This document shows positions 1 to 12,488 of a stretch of 64,000 bases of DNA, piece after piece. How positions within the stretch are numbered: the stretch's first letter is position 1; each line of letters begins with the position of its first letter. The position numbers were made by a program, and so were the translations under genes. Under the pieces are notes generated by a model that worked only from the letters and a program-made list of their open reading frames with translations, was not told where the DNA came from and did no database searches. Source of the stretch: Sanderia malayensis (Eukaryota; Cnidaria; Scyphozoa; Semaeostomeae; Pelagiidae); assembly GCA_013076295.1 (NCBI GenBank), contig RQOL01000855.1, forward strand, positions 2,914,001-2,978,000, given 5' to 3'.

Positions 1-885
1 TGCCCGCCTTGATAGTCACGGACAACGCGAAAACGTTCAAATCAGCGTCTAAACAACTATCAAGGCTATTTGAGTTGCCAGAAGTCACTAACTTCCTTAC
101 AAAGGGCAGAATCACATGGCAGTACATACTGGCACGTGCTCCATGGTGGGGTGGATTTTACGAAAGATTAGTCAAGAGTGTAAAATCCTGTCTAAAGAAG
201 GTCGTTGGCAATGCAAGGTTGTCAACAGATGAACTACGAACAACGATAATTGAAATTGAAGCAGTTATAAACTCTAGACCCTTGACACACATCTACGATG
301 ATAGTCTAGAAGATCCTATCACACCTTCACACCTAGTAATAGGAAAGAAGTTGATTGCTGTACCACATCAACAATACGAAGAACCAGAAGACCCCGACTT
401 TGGAGATCAGGGAAACATTCAAAGACGAGCGAAACGCTTGAGTTTGGTTCTGAAACACTTTCAAACAAGATGGAAAACAGAATATCTTTCAGATCTCAGA
501 GAACAACATCGAAACGCGAGCAAGAAACTTCGCAAACCATTGATAACGACGGATGACATTGTTACTGTCATGAATGAAAACAACTCAAACAGAAACGTCT
601 GGAAGCTAGGCCGAGTCGAGTCACTTGTGATTGGGAAGGATAACGAAGTGAGAGGTGCAAAAGTAAGGTTGGCGAAACCAACAACAAATAACAAGGCCAC
701 TTCAGAAACTTTTCCCGTTGGAAGTTTGCAAAGAGAAACAGACTGACGAAAAAGAGAAAGCTCTTCCCAGTACAGAAATTGTAAGCAACGAGAAGAGAGA
801 CAATCCCCAACGAAGAACAGCAGCGGTCGTTGGAACTGCTAAGAGACAATTGGTTGATCAGTTATTGGCAGAAGATATAGACTGA
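1..885 (+). pseudogene. BEL/Pao retrotransposon integrase, 3' end of pol, frameshifted
   Basis: The reading frame is already open at base 1, so the element starts left of the window. It encodes the C-terminal part of a BEL/Pao integrase: a DNAKTF block near the start and the typical APWWGGFYERLV block around bases 135-175, followed by the usual conserved tail region. The first frame stops at 744-746. From about base 690 the family-like tail is instead read in the next forward frame and runs to a stop at 883-885. One base has therefore been gained or lost near 690 and this copy cannot make an intact polyprotein. Assignment to BEL/Pao is by recognised motifs; the frame change is seen directly. 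Confidence 0.85.
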
Positions 886-901
886 TTAAGTTATAACTGA
901 T

Positions 902-1080
902 CAAGGGGGGAGTGTGCAAATTAATATAGCCTCGTATAATATAGCCTCGTATTCAAACTTATATATAGATTTATTACTGTAATGTTAGTTTAGTTGAATG
1001 AAGAGATAGAAATGAACACACGAACATCCGTTGAATTTATCGAACCTGAACTAAAAATACAGTCTCCTAAATGAACGGGC
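902..1080 (+). mobile_element. Polypurine tract and start of the BEL/Pao 3' LTR
   Basis: Just after the end of the pol reading frame is a purine run (902-912, CAAGGGGGGAG) followed by TGTGCAAATT at 913. That is the expected order of polypurine tract and LTR start. A short unit reading ATATAGCCTCGTA is present twice at about 923-951. The right end of the LTR cannot be fixed without the 5' LTR, so the end given is approximate. Confidence 0.6.
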
Positions 1081-1684
1081 CATTGTGCTATGCTAGGCTG
1101 TCCTCTCCGAAAGAACAACACAACAATTCGCACAAACACAAACCAGTTGAATCTGTACACAGGCTACTCTTTCTAAGCTTTCTTGTATTATATTTTTAAC
1201 CTCCTTTTTCACTGCTCCTTTGTTACTTCTAATACACTCTCCAGCTTTACTCCTATTTCTTCTGCTAATCTTTTGTATTTTTAAACAAGTTCTTTCCCAA
1301 ATTCGTTCTTCGATTATCTGTTTACCTAACCTATTCTTATCCGTTGTTGTCATCTGGCTGTGTGCTTTGTGAGCAAAACAATCGACGTTACTAAAAGAAC
1401 AGGCGGAACAACGGAACATACCAGAACAATCCAAGAACAGGCTGAACACTCCAAGAACAATCCTAGAACACCCCAAGAACAGGTCTAAATAATCGTTAAA
1501 TACCGCGAAGGCGCAGCGCAACTACTCAGCCTACGATGTCATATGATGATGCTGGGCATGTATGTAATAATGAGTCACTACACATAGTTTACAAACTTCT
1601 AGAACTTGATTTACATAGTATTCCTCTTCTTGAAGATGAGAAAGGAAATGACTCAGTTTATGTATGTAATCTTACTTACTTATA
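1081..1684. other. Intergenic, no supported gene
   Basis: There is an open frame on the minus strand (1093-1521), but it has no recognisable domain and partly overlaps imperfect short repeats of the form CCAAGAACA at about 1,405-1,490. I do not call a gene here. Confidence 0.5.
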
Positions 1685-2481
1685 CAGTCAACTCTGTCTA
1701 ATTCGAACTCGTGTAATTCGAACTTTTACTAATTCGAACCAAATTCTGTGGTCCCTTGAAAAATTCCTAACAAACCCTTATAAAAAACCTCTATAATTCG
1801 AACCTCTGTAATTCGAACTTTCTGTAATTCGACCATTTATTTTAGTCCCCTCAAAGAAAAAACCTCTGTAATTCGAACTTTGTGTTAATCTCAGTTAATT
1901 ACCTGATGACAGTACTTCTTTTTTTTGCTCTTGTCTCTGGCAAGCCCATTGAAGCTTGCGTAATATAAAATTCGTAGGCCAATATAAACGAAATTTCAAT
2001 TCATTTCGATGCTGAACTGCCGGTTATTGTTACAAAAAATTCGAGCGTTCTATCTCATGAAAAAGGTTATCACGTGTACCAAAGTGTATGAAGACCTGTA
2101 TAATTAATAAAGCTTTAGAAGCTAAAAGACAACCAGAGAACCCAACGAATAAATATGCCGTGGGTGTGCTCAAAGATGACAAAGTTTGGGGCACTTAGAC
2201 AAAGGCAGTAATGAACGCTTTGCAAAACAATTTTCCATGTTGTGACGTTATCCATATATTTTTGTTTTCTATTATAATAATTAATAAACTGTTTTGCTTC
2301 TTTAAAATGCCTTTAGTCCATAACAATGGTAAAAAAATATAGTTTATGCCATAAAACGGAGATATGGGGGTAACTAGGGGTAAAATATGGCACTTACATG
2401 AAAACTCGTATAATTCGAACTTTCTGTAATTCGAACAAATTGGGATTCCCCCATAGAGTTCGAATTAGACAGAGTTGACTG
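1685..2481. mobile_element. pogo/Tigger-like MITE, 797 bp
   Basis: It is bounded by inverted termini beginning CAGTCAACTCTGTCTAATTC and flanked by TA on both sides (1683-1684 and 2482-2483), the Tc1/mariner/pogo target duplication. Subterminal TAATTCGAAC motifs recur at both ends. No transposase frame is visible, so it is non-autonomous. A second copy of the same element, interrupted by a later insertion, is at 55,684-59,123. Confidence 0.8.
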
Positions 2482-2483
2482 TA

Positions 2484-3441
2484 TCTTAGATTTTATTGGA
2501 CAACATATTTTATATGTTACCTTATATGGATAAATCTTGATAGACGTCTTGTCATGTAAAACCTTGTAACGGTGAGTCTGTTGTCAGAGTCTCATGTAAG
2601 CGTTAAGAATGAAGAGATGAGAATTGATATCGATATGAGATCTGCTACGAATTTGTCTAATTCTTGAGTGATTTCTACGTTGTGCTAAAAGAAAAGCATA
2701 AAAGGAGTAAAATCCCTACTGACAGTACACTTGGAATATTTGTGCTCACAGTCGAAAGCCGGCCCCTTCATTGGCTGTTGCGTCTTAACCTGGTTTCTAC
2801 GATATATATAACGAATATTTTAGAGCTGTTGCCAAAAATTAATTTGGTACGTCCAGTAGATTATTAATCCAACAGAAGAATTCCTGACATATAGTTGGAA
2901 TTTTCATTCTTTCAAGACCCCCCAAGAATAGCCATTTATTTTCGTCCCTGCATTCATGGGACATTGCCTCTGAGGGGCGGGATTTGATGGTTTGTCACTT
3001 AGGTTAGATTAGCCCCCCTGGTGCCCAGTCTATTTGCATCATTTGGGTTGTCCGTCCGATCAAAAGCGCCGAAGTGATGTCCGCATATCACGAGAGATGA
3101 CAAGTTGAATCTTGTCAGAAGATTGTGGTGGGTTGAAATTTTTTTTCTTTTTTTCTCACCTCAGACAAATAATATAATGCGCGGTAAATATTCGGACAAC
3201 GAAAGCTTTATAGACTCAAATTAACCACGAGAAACAATTTGTATTACTTCACTATTGCTGGATAATTGCAGATTATTTGTTTTGGGCCTAAGAAGGAGAG
3301 GCTGTCCTCAAAGATTGGGAAAGAAGGCAACATTTGTCCATTTAACAGGACTTGTTAATGTTTAATTTTCTTCGTGGTTTGGATATCTGACGTCGAAAAG
3401 TACATCATAGATTTGGTCACTTCACGTATTATCCGATCAAA
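2484..3441. other. Intergenic region upstream of MOB1
   Basis: No coding region, RNA gene or clear repeat is seen. The last few hundred bases must hold the MOB1 promoter and 5' UTR, but I find no convincing TATA box. Confidence 0.5.
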
Positions 3442-5265
3442 ATGAGTTTCCTCTTGTAAGTATAACTATTATGTTCAGTTTTTTACTTTCATGAACTTCC
3501 TTGGCTTTTCTTGCTTTGACCTGTCCTTACTCGGCGATGTCGCAATGATAAGAAGGAATCGAATTTTCACGACGGCAGAGTTTAGATATTTTAAATAGTT
3601 AATAAATATTATCAAACATGATAATATGACAAAGCTCCCCTAATATTATCAAATATGATAATGTTTCAGCGGTGGAAAATCAACAAAGACATTTAAACCT
3701 CGCAAAAGCATCCCTGAAGGAACTCATCAATATGATCTGTTGAAACATGCTGAAGCTACTCTTGGCTCTGGAAATTTGCGATTGGCAGTCGTTCTGCCAG
3801 AAGGGGAAGATTTAAACGAATGGGTGGCAGTCAATTGTAAGTATCCAGGACTCAGTTTCTTAGCAAATATCTGACTTGAAATATTATATCATAATGTTTT
3901 GTTTGCAGTGTTATTAACATTCATTCAGACTTATTACACACGAATCCACGTACATACAGCTAAAACTAAGTAAAATACACATTCATTTACTTGTTTTCAA
4001 AGATGGTAACATTCATTCACACCTATTACACATGAATCCACGTAAATACAGCTAAAACTAAGTAAAATACACCTTAATTTACATGTTTTCAGTGATATTA
4101 ACATTCATTCACACTTATTACACATTTGTTCACATAAATATAGCTAAAACTAAGTATTTACATGTTTTCAGGATATTAACATTAATTCACATCTACCAAC
4201 TGCATTTCTTATCATTACTTTATAGCTGTTGACTTCTTCAATCAAATCAACATGTTGTATGGAACAATAACAGAATACTGCACACCAGAATCATGCCCTG
4301 TCATGTCTGCTGGACCAAAGTAAGTCATTCACTGTGTAATATTTTTGATGCCCATTTGCCACATGTCAGCATAGTCAGCATGCAATCATTTCCAACAATT
4401 TTTCTTCCAAGATGCGAATCAAACAATATATTTTTAATCCTAAAGCAGCTTGTCTGAATTTAAGGCCTGTATTTCTTTATTTCAAGGTTTGAGTATCTGT
4501 GGGCAGATGGAACAAATGTGAAAAAGCCAATTAAATGCTCAGCACCAAAATATATTGATTACTTGATGACATGGGTACAGGAACAATTAGATGATGAATC
4601 TCTGTTTCCATCAAAAATTGGTAAGTATCGTAAATCCTCAAATTACCCCCTTGACAAAGCCCTCCTCAAATTAGCTCCCTTCCTTAGATAACAAACTGTT
4701 AATAAGCTCACCCCCTCAAATAAGTTCCCTTCCTTAGATAACAAACTGTTAATAAGATTGCCCCACTCAAATAAGCCCCCATTGCTAGATAACAAACTGT
4801 TAATAAGCCTGCCCCCATCAACTAAGTCTCCATCCTCAGATAACAAACTGTTAAAATGATTGCCCCCCTCAAATAAGCTTCCCCCCAAGCATGTTGATTT
4901 TGCTACCATATCCTTATGACACATCATTTTTTTACCCCAAGCCAGTGCATTTCCTTATATGTATGATGTCATTGTATTTTGAGGATTTGCTAATTTGAGG
5001 ACTTACGGTGTGGTGTTTTTTTTTAGGTGTACCTTTTCCAAAAAATTTCCTCACAATTGCAAAGACAATCTTGAAGAGACTGTTTCGTGTTTATGCCCAC
5101 ATTTACCATCAGCATTTTGGGCAGGTTGTGAACCTAGGCGAAGAAGCACACTTGAACACATCATTCAAACACTTCATATTCTTCGTTCAGGAATTCAGTC
5201 TGATTGATAAACGTGAACTTGCCCCTTTGCAAGAGTTGATTGACAAATTGACAAGCAAAGGTTAA
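3442..5265 (+). CDS. MOB1: MOB kinase activator 1 (MOB1), 5 exons
   Basis: Exons are 3442-3455, 3670-3836, 4226-4319, 4487-4620 and 5027-5265. All introns are GT-AG and the joined frame encodes 215 residues, against 216 in human MOB1. The product follows MOB1 almost residue for residue. It keeps the zinc-site cysteines in CTPESCPVM, the paired histidines in HIYHQHF, and threonines at positions 12 and 35, which MST/Hippo kinases phosphorylate in the vertebrate protein. Family knowledge: MOB1 is the adaptor that binds and activates LATS/NDR kinases in the Hippo pathway and mitotic exit. The first exon codes for fewer than five residues. Intron 2 holds a 92-bp tandem repeat and intron 4 holds a MITE. 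Confidence 0.95.
3914..4190. repeat. Tandem repeat in MOB1 intron 2, about 92-bp unit, 3 copies
   Basis: The motifs TTAACATTCATTCACAC, CAGCTAAAACTAAGTA and ACATGTTTTCA recur in the same order three times, starting near 3,914, 4,007 and 4,099. The third copy is shortened and a partial fourth starts near 4,177. Confidence 0.75.
4629..5008. mobile_element. MITE with CGTAAATCCTC-type ends and internal 50-bp repeats
   Basis: The left end CGTAAATCCTCAAATTA pairs with TAATTTGAGGACTTACG at the right end. Inside, a unit of about 50 bp containing GATAACAAACTGTTAATAAG occurs four times between about 4,686 and 4,870, with CCCCCTCAAATAAGC spacers. It fills most of MOB1 intron 4. It resembles the CCGTATTTCC family elsewhere in the window, but the termini differ, so the family is uncertain. 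Confidence 0.55.
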
Positions 5266-5742
5266 ATGAATATTATGTATGCACATTTTCATAGTGATGG
5301 CAGCCCTTGTGATTGTCAATTGCAAACCGTGATTATTTTGAGTCTCGCCAAATGTCTGCTTTACTTGTATCATGATATTGGTTCTCCTTGATTTTTCTTT
5401 AATAATTGAAAACATTATTGGCTAAATAATGCTCTGATCGGAGTGTTTGTTTAACATTGTGTAGTACCAATTTTTCAGTATACACGTCACATCACTATAG
5501 TTTGTTACATCTTATATCAATAGACCATATATTGTATCATCTTAGATCGTTTTAGAAGTGATGCTACTATAAAATCATTCTATCGAAAAGTTTGAAAATC
5601 ATTCTTGATACATTTCTTGAAACATTTCTAAAGCATTGGAAGGGTTTCTTCGCAAAAACGAAATGGTGATTAGCGAAGGTGGAAGGTACAGACGCCGGCG
5701 CGGCGCGCACTGTTTCGATGAGCTTGTTGCATTCGTACCAAA
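5266..5742. other. MOB1 3' UTR and INTS12 5' region
   Basis: No gene. The two genes run in the same direction 477 bp apart. No canonical AATAAA is seen close after the MOB1 stop. The stretch just upstream of 5,743 is GC-rich (GACGCCGGCGCGGCGCGC near 5,690), as expected of a promoter or 5' UTR. Confidence 0.5.
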
Positions 5743-8700
5743 ATGGCTGTGGAGTTGGACCCTTTATTCTTAAAAGCCATTGCTTTACTGCACTCCAGGC
5801 ACCCAGATTCAGGCCAACAACTGCAAACATTAATTCAAAACTACAGAGATAAGCTGAGTGGAGACCCGAAGTGTGAAAAGGTAACAAATATGCTAAAAAC
5901 ACGAGGGCAAGTGGCTTGGAATTTCCACATTTCTATCGCTACAGGTCATCCTTCTTTCCGTTCTTTACGTCATAAAACATTGCTAAATAAGGAAATAAAT
6001 ACTACGTTATTAGCTATTTTGATAATCTATTATTGTATCTCATTATATTATGCTGAAGATCCTTCTCCTCTAATTAATTCATATGGTTTGGCGTGCGTGG
6101 GCTGGGTGGTCAAGGCCATGCAGGGGGGCGTAGCCCAGCTTTTCAAATTTTTGTTTTTCCCCATGAATTTCGCATTGCTTTGGGTTGCGCATATGCGTTT
6201 AAATACGCATCACTTGCATAGATATTGATAAAAGGTCGTGTATTACTCACAAAGCTATGCAATGCAATGGTAGATGACCTGGAACTTAGCTGCTTCAGTC
6301 TTCTATAGGATGTGCTTTGATGATAAGCTAATGAAATTTAATGGTGCGATAATAATGTTATAGGTTGAAAAAAGAGATGCAATATCTGGTACAAAGAGCC
6401 CAAAGATTGCAGAGAAGCCAATTCAGATCCAGGAGAGGTCAAAATCACCCATTTTTACTCCAACATTTTCCACTTCGTTATCTGCAAAACCAGTTGAAAC
6501 AGTTTCCAAGACCTCTGCCATGGAGCTGGTTGAAACTGTTGAAGAATTGAGTAGTAGTGCATTCCACCAAGAGAGCATAACAGATGAACAACTGGATGCA
6601 GGCATGGTTGAAAGTCTAGCTGAACTCAACTCAAGTAAGGATTAGATTTGTTTGTAATCATATCTCTAATGATAAGAGGAATTTTTGGCAAACACCATTG
6701 AATAGTGCTCAATACACATATGTGTAGAGCAGTATATATAGAATTAAGTTACACTCAGTGAAAATCTGCTTGATGAGTGCATAAACAAGAAACTCAGAGT
6801 TGCAACGAATCATGCGTCTTTTTCACTGAGTGTCACTTAATTTTAATCATATCTCTATTTTCATTATTTGCAAAATACATTGTTTATTATTATTATATTA
6901 CTCGGTGTATTGTCCTAATCCTAAAGATATCTCTGTTAACAGGTTTTGGAGAATCGGTAATAGAAGAGCTAAGTTCGAGTTCACTGCTGGAACTCGAACC
7001 AATCACAAAAAAACAAAAAATTGATGTTGAAGATGAGCATGCCGTGATTCCTGTTTCACACGAAGATGAAAGCCACACCTCTGTTCTTGAGGAATCTGTC
7101 AGTTTGGATCTAGACGGACCTATGTGTTGTGTTTGTCAAAGGTACAAATCTCTTCAATGCTTTATGTTTTACTCCTGTTGATCTGCTTTCTAAATCTATT
7201 GTTATTTCCTATCTATCTATCTATCTCTCTATCTATCCATCTATATGTTACTGTACATGACCAACTAATTGGTATTCTGACCGTGGTTAGTATGTTAGTA
7301 AAAACGAAAATAATGTGATTCAGCAGTTTAGTCCCACCATTTAGTTAGTTGTAATATGAGATCAACCATAAGATTTCCAGTGGATATCCTATTGAATCCT
7401 ATTGAATAAGCTTTTTAAGATATAAATCTTAAGGATTGGCAGTGTATGATAATCTGATGTCTCAAATAATCGCAACAGTATCCACCTATTAATGACCCCT
7501 GCAGAGGACTAAAATGTGCCATCAGTAAATATGGGCAGCCAGAATAGGTTGTACCATGAAACAGCTTTAAGGGCCAGATGTTTATTGCAAACTCTATGAA
7601 AATGTGATTTTACTCTAGCTTACTGTGGCACAGAGCATTCCACTGGTTCTACTGCAGTTTGTTGTATCATGCTCTTTGCATGGCTATTGACGTCACTTTC
7701 TCACGAACGGTTACATTCGAACTACATTACCAGGATTTGCCGTAGCATGCCGTGTACTGCGTTGCGATGGCGCTTAATAATGCGAGTTCTTCTTTCGTTT
7801 CAGCCACGAGACGGACAGTGCTGACAACTGCTTGGTAGAGTGTCACGAGTGTCATAATTATTACCACCAAAGATGTCACAAGCCACCGATGACAAACAAG
7901 GACGTGCACGATCCGAGATTTGTGCTCTACTGCAGTCAATGCTCAAAACGAATGCGTAAAGAGATGGTATGTACACTATGGGGGTAATACGCTATAATTT
8001 ACACCCCCCTGGAAATTCAATGCTTTATCGTGCTTAGCAATGCTCCAGCCACTCTTTCCGGGGGTGGCATAGTTCGTTGAGATGTGCGTATGTTCACATA
8101 CCGTATTTCCTCTAATTAGCGCGCACCCTCTTTTAACCGCCCCCCTCCAATAAGCCCCACCCTAAAATCCAAAAGTGTGAACTATTTCTTAAATTTTCAC
8201 TGCTTGGTTCAAGTAATTTTGCCAAATATTGTTCTAATTTTGCAAGATATTTATTAAGCGCCCGGGCGCTTATTAGAGGAAATATGGTATATCAAATTGT
8301 GAGTAAAATGAGGCGCATAGCTCAATCTAGTATCAGTATAATGAATTATTTATTCATTACATCGGTTTTTTTCTGTCCCTCAGCAGCAAGCAGCTCAGCA
8401 GTCCACCGCCTCGTCGTCTACAGTGACACAAGAAACTAAAACAGCCGCCAAACCGGTTACGAACCCTTTCCAGCTACCCAAAGCGCCCTTTCAACAGCCG
8501 TTCAGAAGGCCACCCAGTGCCGGAAATCCAGAAACTAGCAAGGTGCGTTATGCTTGCAATTGTAACAGTTGAAGGCGATCAACCTTTAAGGAAACCAGAA
8601 ATAGCCATTGGTTATAGTAGATGCTCATCGTACGAAAAGTACTCGTGATAGGGGTAGTAATGATGGTAGCAATAACAGTGATGCAGTATTTCCCCGCCAC

Positions 8701-9516
8701 TTAGAAATTGGTTACTTGAGACGAGTGTGTTGTTTAAAAATCAATAGACTATTGTTTATATCTATTGTTTTCAGAACAATTTTAGGCTCAAGTTTCTTAT
8801 AAGTCACTTTCTCAGTCGCGGGGTAATACTGCAGTGATAAGAGCGATAAGTAATGGCGACAGTGGTAGAATAGACCAGTTCAAGAGGTGTTTAATTTTTT
8901 ACACTCGGAGTTACTTTGCATGGAGGGTTTTTCATATCGAGATTCCAATGCTGATAGCAAAGCCACAAACGCTTAGTATACAATTATGTTTATTCTGGTT
9001 AGAAATATATTAATCTTCACCAGTGCCTCAACTGACCAAGATTTGAGATCGAGATTTCAATACACAGCAAATACACATATAAGAACCAGCGAATTAAGAA
9101 CCTTCCAGGCTGAAATCCCTGCTGAAAACAATAGAAGAGACAATAGGCTATTGTATTTGAACAATAGGCTTGATGCAGAATTCACAGGTTCTTATATGCG
9201 GGTGTTTACTGTATTGCAAGACGACTATTTAATTTGTTTACGGGTTTACCACCTTCATGTTTACTCTATTGTCAATTCGGTCTATTTGGTTACTTAACTT
9301 GTTAATATTGGTACTCAACCGCGTCCACTTCGTCAACAGAATATACCCTCAACTTCAGCCTCGTTGACATCTGGTAACGGAAACAACGGTGGCCAGGCAC
9401 AGAACTCACAACGAGGCTCGGCCTTCTTGCCTCAAAACGCGCAGATGAAGTCGATGAAGAGACTGGAACTGGTTAAAAAGAGGGCCAAAATTCAACAGCA
9501 AATGAGGAAAAGGTAA
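5743..9516 (+). CDS. INTS12: Integrator complex subunit 12 (PHD-finger protein), 6 exons
   Basis: Exons are 5743-5880, 6364-6634, 6943-7141, 7804-7966, 8384-8542 and 9340-9516. Phases fit at every GT-AG junction and give 368 residues (human about 462). Three parts match INTS12. The N-terminus (MAVELDPLFLKAIALLHS) is the short helix that characterises the subunit. A C4HC3 PHD finger lies at about residues 198-252, with CCVC, CHECHNYYHQRCH and YCSQC. The lysine-rich C-terminus contains MKSMKRLELVKKRAK. The linkers are low-complexity Ser/Gln/Pro. Known role: subunit of the Integrator complex, which processes snRNA 3' ends and terminates paused Pol II. The shorter length comes from a shorter Ser-rich linker. 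Confidence 0.93.
7210..7245. repeat. Imperfect CTAT microsatellite
   Basis: A run of CTAT/CTCT/CCAT tetranucleotides in intron 3 of INTS12. Confidence 0.8.
8101..8287. mobile_element. CCGTATTTCCTC MITE, 187 bp, in INTS12 intron 4
   Basis: The ends are CCGTATTTCCTCTAATTAGC and GCTTATTAGAGGAAATATGG, flanked by TA at 8099-8100 and 8288-8289. Both ends are rich in AATAAGCGC-type motifs. It is the same family as 51,288-51,711. The TA duplication suggests mobilisation by a Tc1/mariner-type transposase. Confidence 0.75.
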
Positions 9517-12488
9517 CAGCGGCTGAAACCATTAATTAACAAGGTTGGTATTTTCATTTCATTTGTTTGTCGATCTTTGAGAAACATTTCCTCGGGTGTC
9601 TCAAATTTTCCACTGCTTAAAGTGGTTTCATAAAAGGCCGTGCATTGCCCTACACGTCACGTGTCTGATTTTGACGTCATCGATGCTTTTGACGTTATTA
9701 TCCGAGACTATTCGTATGATTTTTGTCGTAATATGTGGAATTGCAAGCCCGTGTATTTCAGTGCATATATTGAAGCATCCCTAACTTCAATATATCTTAT
9801 ATCTTATATATCTTATATATATATATATATATTCCTTATTAGAGCATAGTCAATAGAATATGTTAAATAGAATATAATTCTAATCATAGTCTATTGGCTT
9901 TAATTAGAATTAAGACTATTTGAAAGTCACACCCACAAGGCTATCCATTCAACAAAGTTTTTAATCGCCTTATATTGTTATCATATATATTCTTAAGCCC
10001 AATAAGACGTATTATCATTTATCTCGTTTTGTTTCATCTCACACGGCAATACCGAGCACTTCTGCTTTTATTGTTCATCGTCCCATTGAATTGGCTGTTC
10101 CTGTTTCGTAACACTACAGTGGCAGCCAAATGTCTTTGGGACACTCGCAAAAATACGGAGTAACGACTATCTATGTGCGATACTTTTTCCCATGGACTTT
10201 ATTCAACCCCCACTTCCTCTAAACTAACCAATGTTGTTTTTCAATCAGAATCTTCTTTTAGAAGGAAGACAGTAATCAGTAAATGTAGATGTTTCACCAT
10301 GCAAATTGAACTGTCTCAATATCATGTGGGCCTTTTTTGAAAAAAACATTGCTGGGGGGGGGAGGAAGAGAAAAATGCGTGCAGAACTTGAAAGATCGAA
10401 AGTATCTGTTTGGCCACCATTGTCGTCCTGCGCAGTATATCTTCGACTTGGTTCCTTCGTTGATCGATCAATAATTGTTAAACATCTGCCTGAGTCACCT
10501 GTAAATGTGGAGGATTCTCATGTTTTGTGGTTAGCGGACACATCTGTTGGAGATTGCAATCTCATTGCATATTGAAAGAACTTCTGTTCGACCGAAAGAA
10601 GACTGAATTGTTTGCGGACAGCAAGGTATAATCTGCAAGGCAGGTTTCCGTTTTTCTTTCAATTGCTTACTTATTTTCTCTTTCGTGTTGTGGGGGAGTT
10701 TCAGTGCGCACTTGAAGAGCATTTGTAGGGAGTTTGGCACAGAGAAGAAGAGTTTGATATTCGCGGAATGAGATATAAGAAGAGGACTGCGTGAAAAACG
10801 AGGTTTTATGTTTTTATCGAGCTTCACACTGGATTGTTAACGGAATATTAATTAGAAGCTTTTCATATGACTAGGAGGATTTTCTGTTTGGTGGTGGCAT
10901 CAAGCTTTGTCTGATTTGAGTTCAGATAACCAAATAGCTGCTTATGAAAGTAGGTGGTTTGAGAATCCAGCTGAAGACACAGTGAACATAAAGATACCTA
11001 CGTTACGGAAATTGCTTACTGATGTGTTTTTCATAGTGATAAATTCGATTTTCATGGTGATAAATTCGATTTAAGTGGTGAGCACTGGTAGTTGAAATTA
11101 CCATTACATAGCAGGTCACCCAATGATCAGTGTCTGATTCACAACGTTGTTCGGATAGCAACAGCGAAAACATATGTCGATTCATGGTTGAGTGAAGTGT
11201 ATAGCTGAATACAAGCGATTCACTAGGAGCTGGAAGCTTAATTCAACCGTATAGCAGGTTGTACCGAATGGTCGTGAGTGAATGGACTTGTGATAAAGCC
11301 AACGTTCGGGGCGAGACCATACTGAGTAGTGGCTATTGTCAGATTCAGCGTTTTGTTAGCAACGGGGAAGACTTCCACCCGTGTGAAATGTGAATGCAAT
11401 AGCATGCATTGATTGATTAATATATGTACGTTCGCAATGAATTGAAAGAAAATTTGCGTGAGTACCATTCACACTGATATCATTCGCAATTGCTATTAAA
11501 AGCAGCTTGATTAAAACAAGTGACACTGATGCATGGAGCAAATTTGCTCTGCTATTACTGATCGCGTCTTCGTGTTAATGCAATTTGCCGTTGTGGTATC
11601 GAACTAACGTCGAGGATACTTTGAGGCTGCGTAAATTAGATTGGTTAAATTGGGATTGTTTTCACTTGCTCCGAACCTGTCACGTGAAGTTGTTGTGATG
11701 CGACAAGGCAATGGTAAGCATCCATGAATGATGTTTTACTCTCATTACTACAGAGGGGTCTCAATGTGAAGCAAAACGTTGAAGAGGACCCACTTAAAAT
11801 GCACGTTTTTTATAAGTAGCCGGTTTGTAAGAAACTAGAGCTTGGGTTTAAGTGCTGGGCTCTTTTGATTTTGATCTGTATGAGATGAGATTTGTTGTGA
11901 CAATATCCGTCTAATAGTGTCCCTGTCCAAAAGTGTCCATGTCCAAAAGTGCTGGACTTCAAAAAAATAAGGTACCTTTGCTTAGAGGCTTTTACTAGTT
12001 ACTAAATCACCAACATTGCCATTGCAAGTTAAGGAACTTTCAGTACTATGCTGATCGAGTTTCTTGTGAAATAAAATACGTGTATTTCGTCACATCGAGA
12101 GTTCATTGAACACTGAACTGAGCTGCCCTGAGAAGGAATTAAGTGTTGAGCTCACTTATTACATATATTAGCTTGCTATATATTTCAACGAGCTTTTGAC
12201 ATATACTATATTAATCTTTAGAACATGGGTTATTTTTGTTTTTTCATATCTGTAATGAGAAGCCACGTTGCGCTTTGATTGCATGCTGCAGTCTTTAACC
12301 TTTTCTTTTCATTCGATCAGGGCGCACTGCTTGGGCGAATCGAATGCTGTGTGGGCGAACTTGTGGACTAGAGCAATAACATCGTGTTGTGCTTTTGTTA
12401 ACAAGTCGTTTTGCAAGCAAGTCAAAGCAACGTCTTGATAGCAATCAGTGAAGCAGCGCACTACACACATACAACAAGAAGTAAACAC
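9517..12488. other. Intergenic, 3 kb, no gene seen
   Basis: The first part must hold the INTS12 3' UTR. It contains an AT dinucleotide run near 9,785-9,832, an AT-rich inverted repeat around 9,845-9,925, and a short direct repeat (GGTGATAAATTCGATTT type) at 11,034-11,073. Open frames are short, lack domains and do not show a coding pattern. Confidence 0.5.

Noticed and set aside
1093..1521. 142-codon minus-strand frame
   Set aside because: It has no recognised domain, overlaps short imperfect repeats, and there is no splice or poly(A) evidence; it could be a transposon remnant but cannot be supported.
4643..4927. 94-codon minus-strand frame with repeated NSLLS motifs
   Set aside because: It is the translation of tandem 50-bp repeats inside a MITE in MOB1 intron 4.
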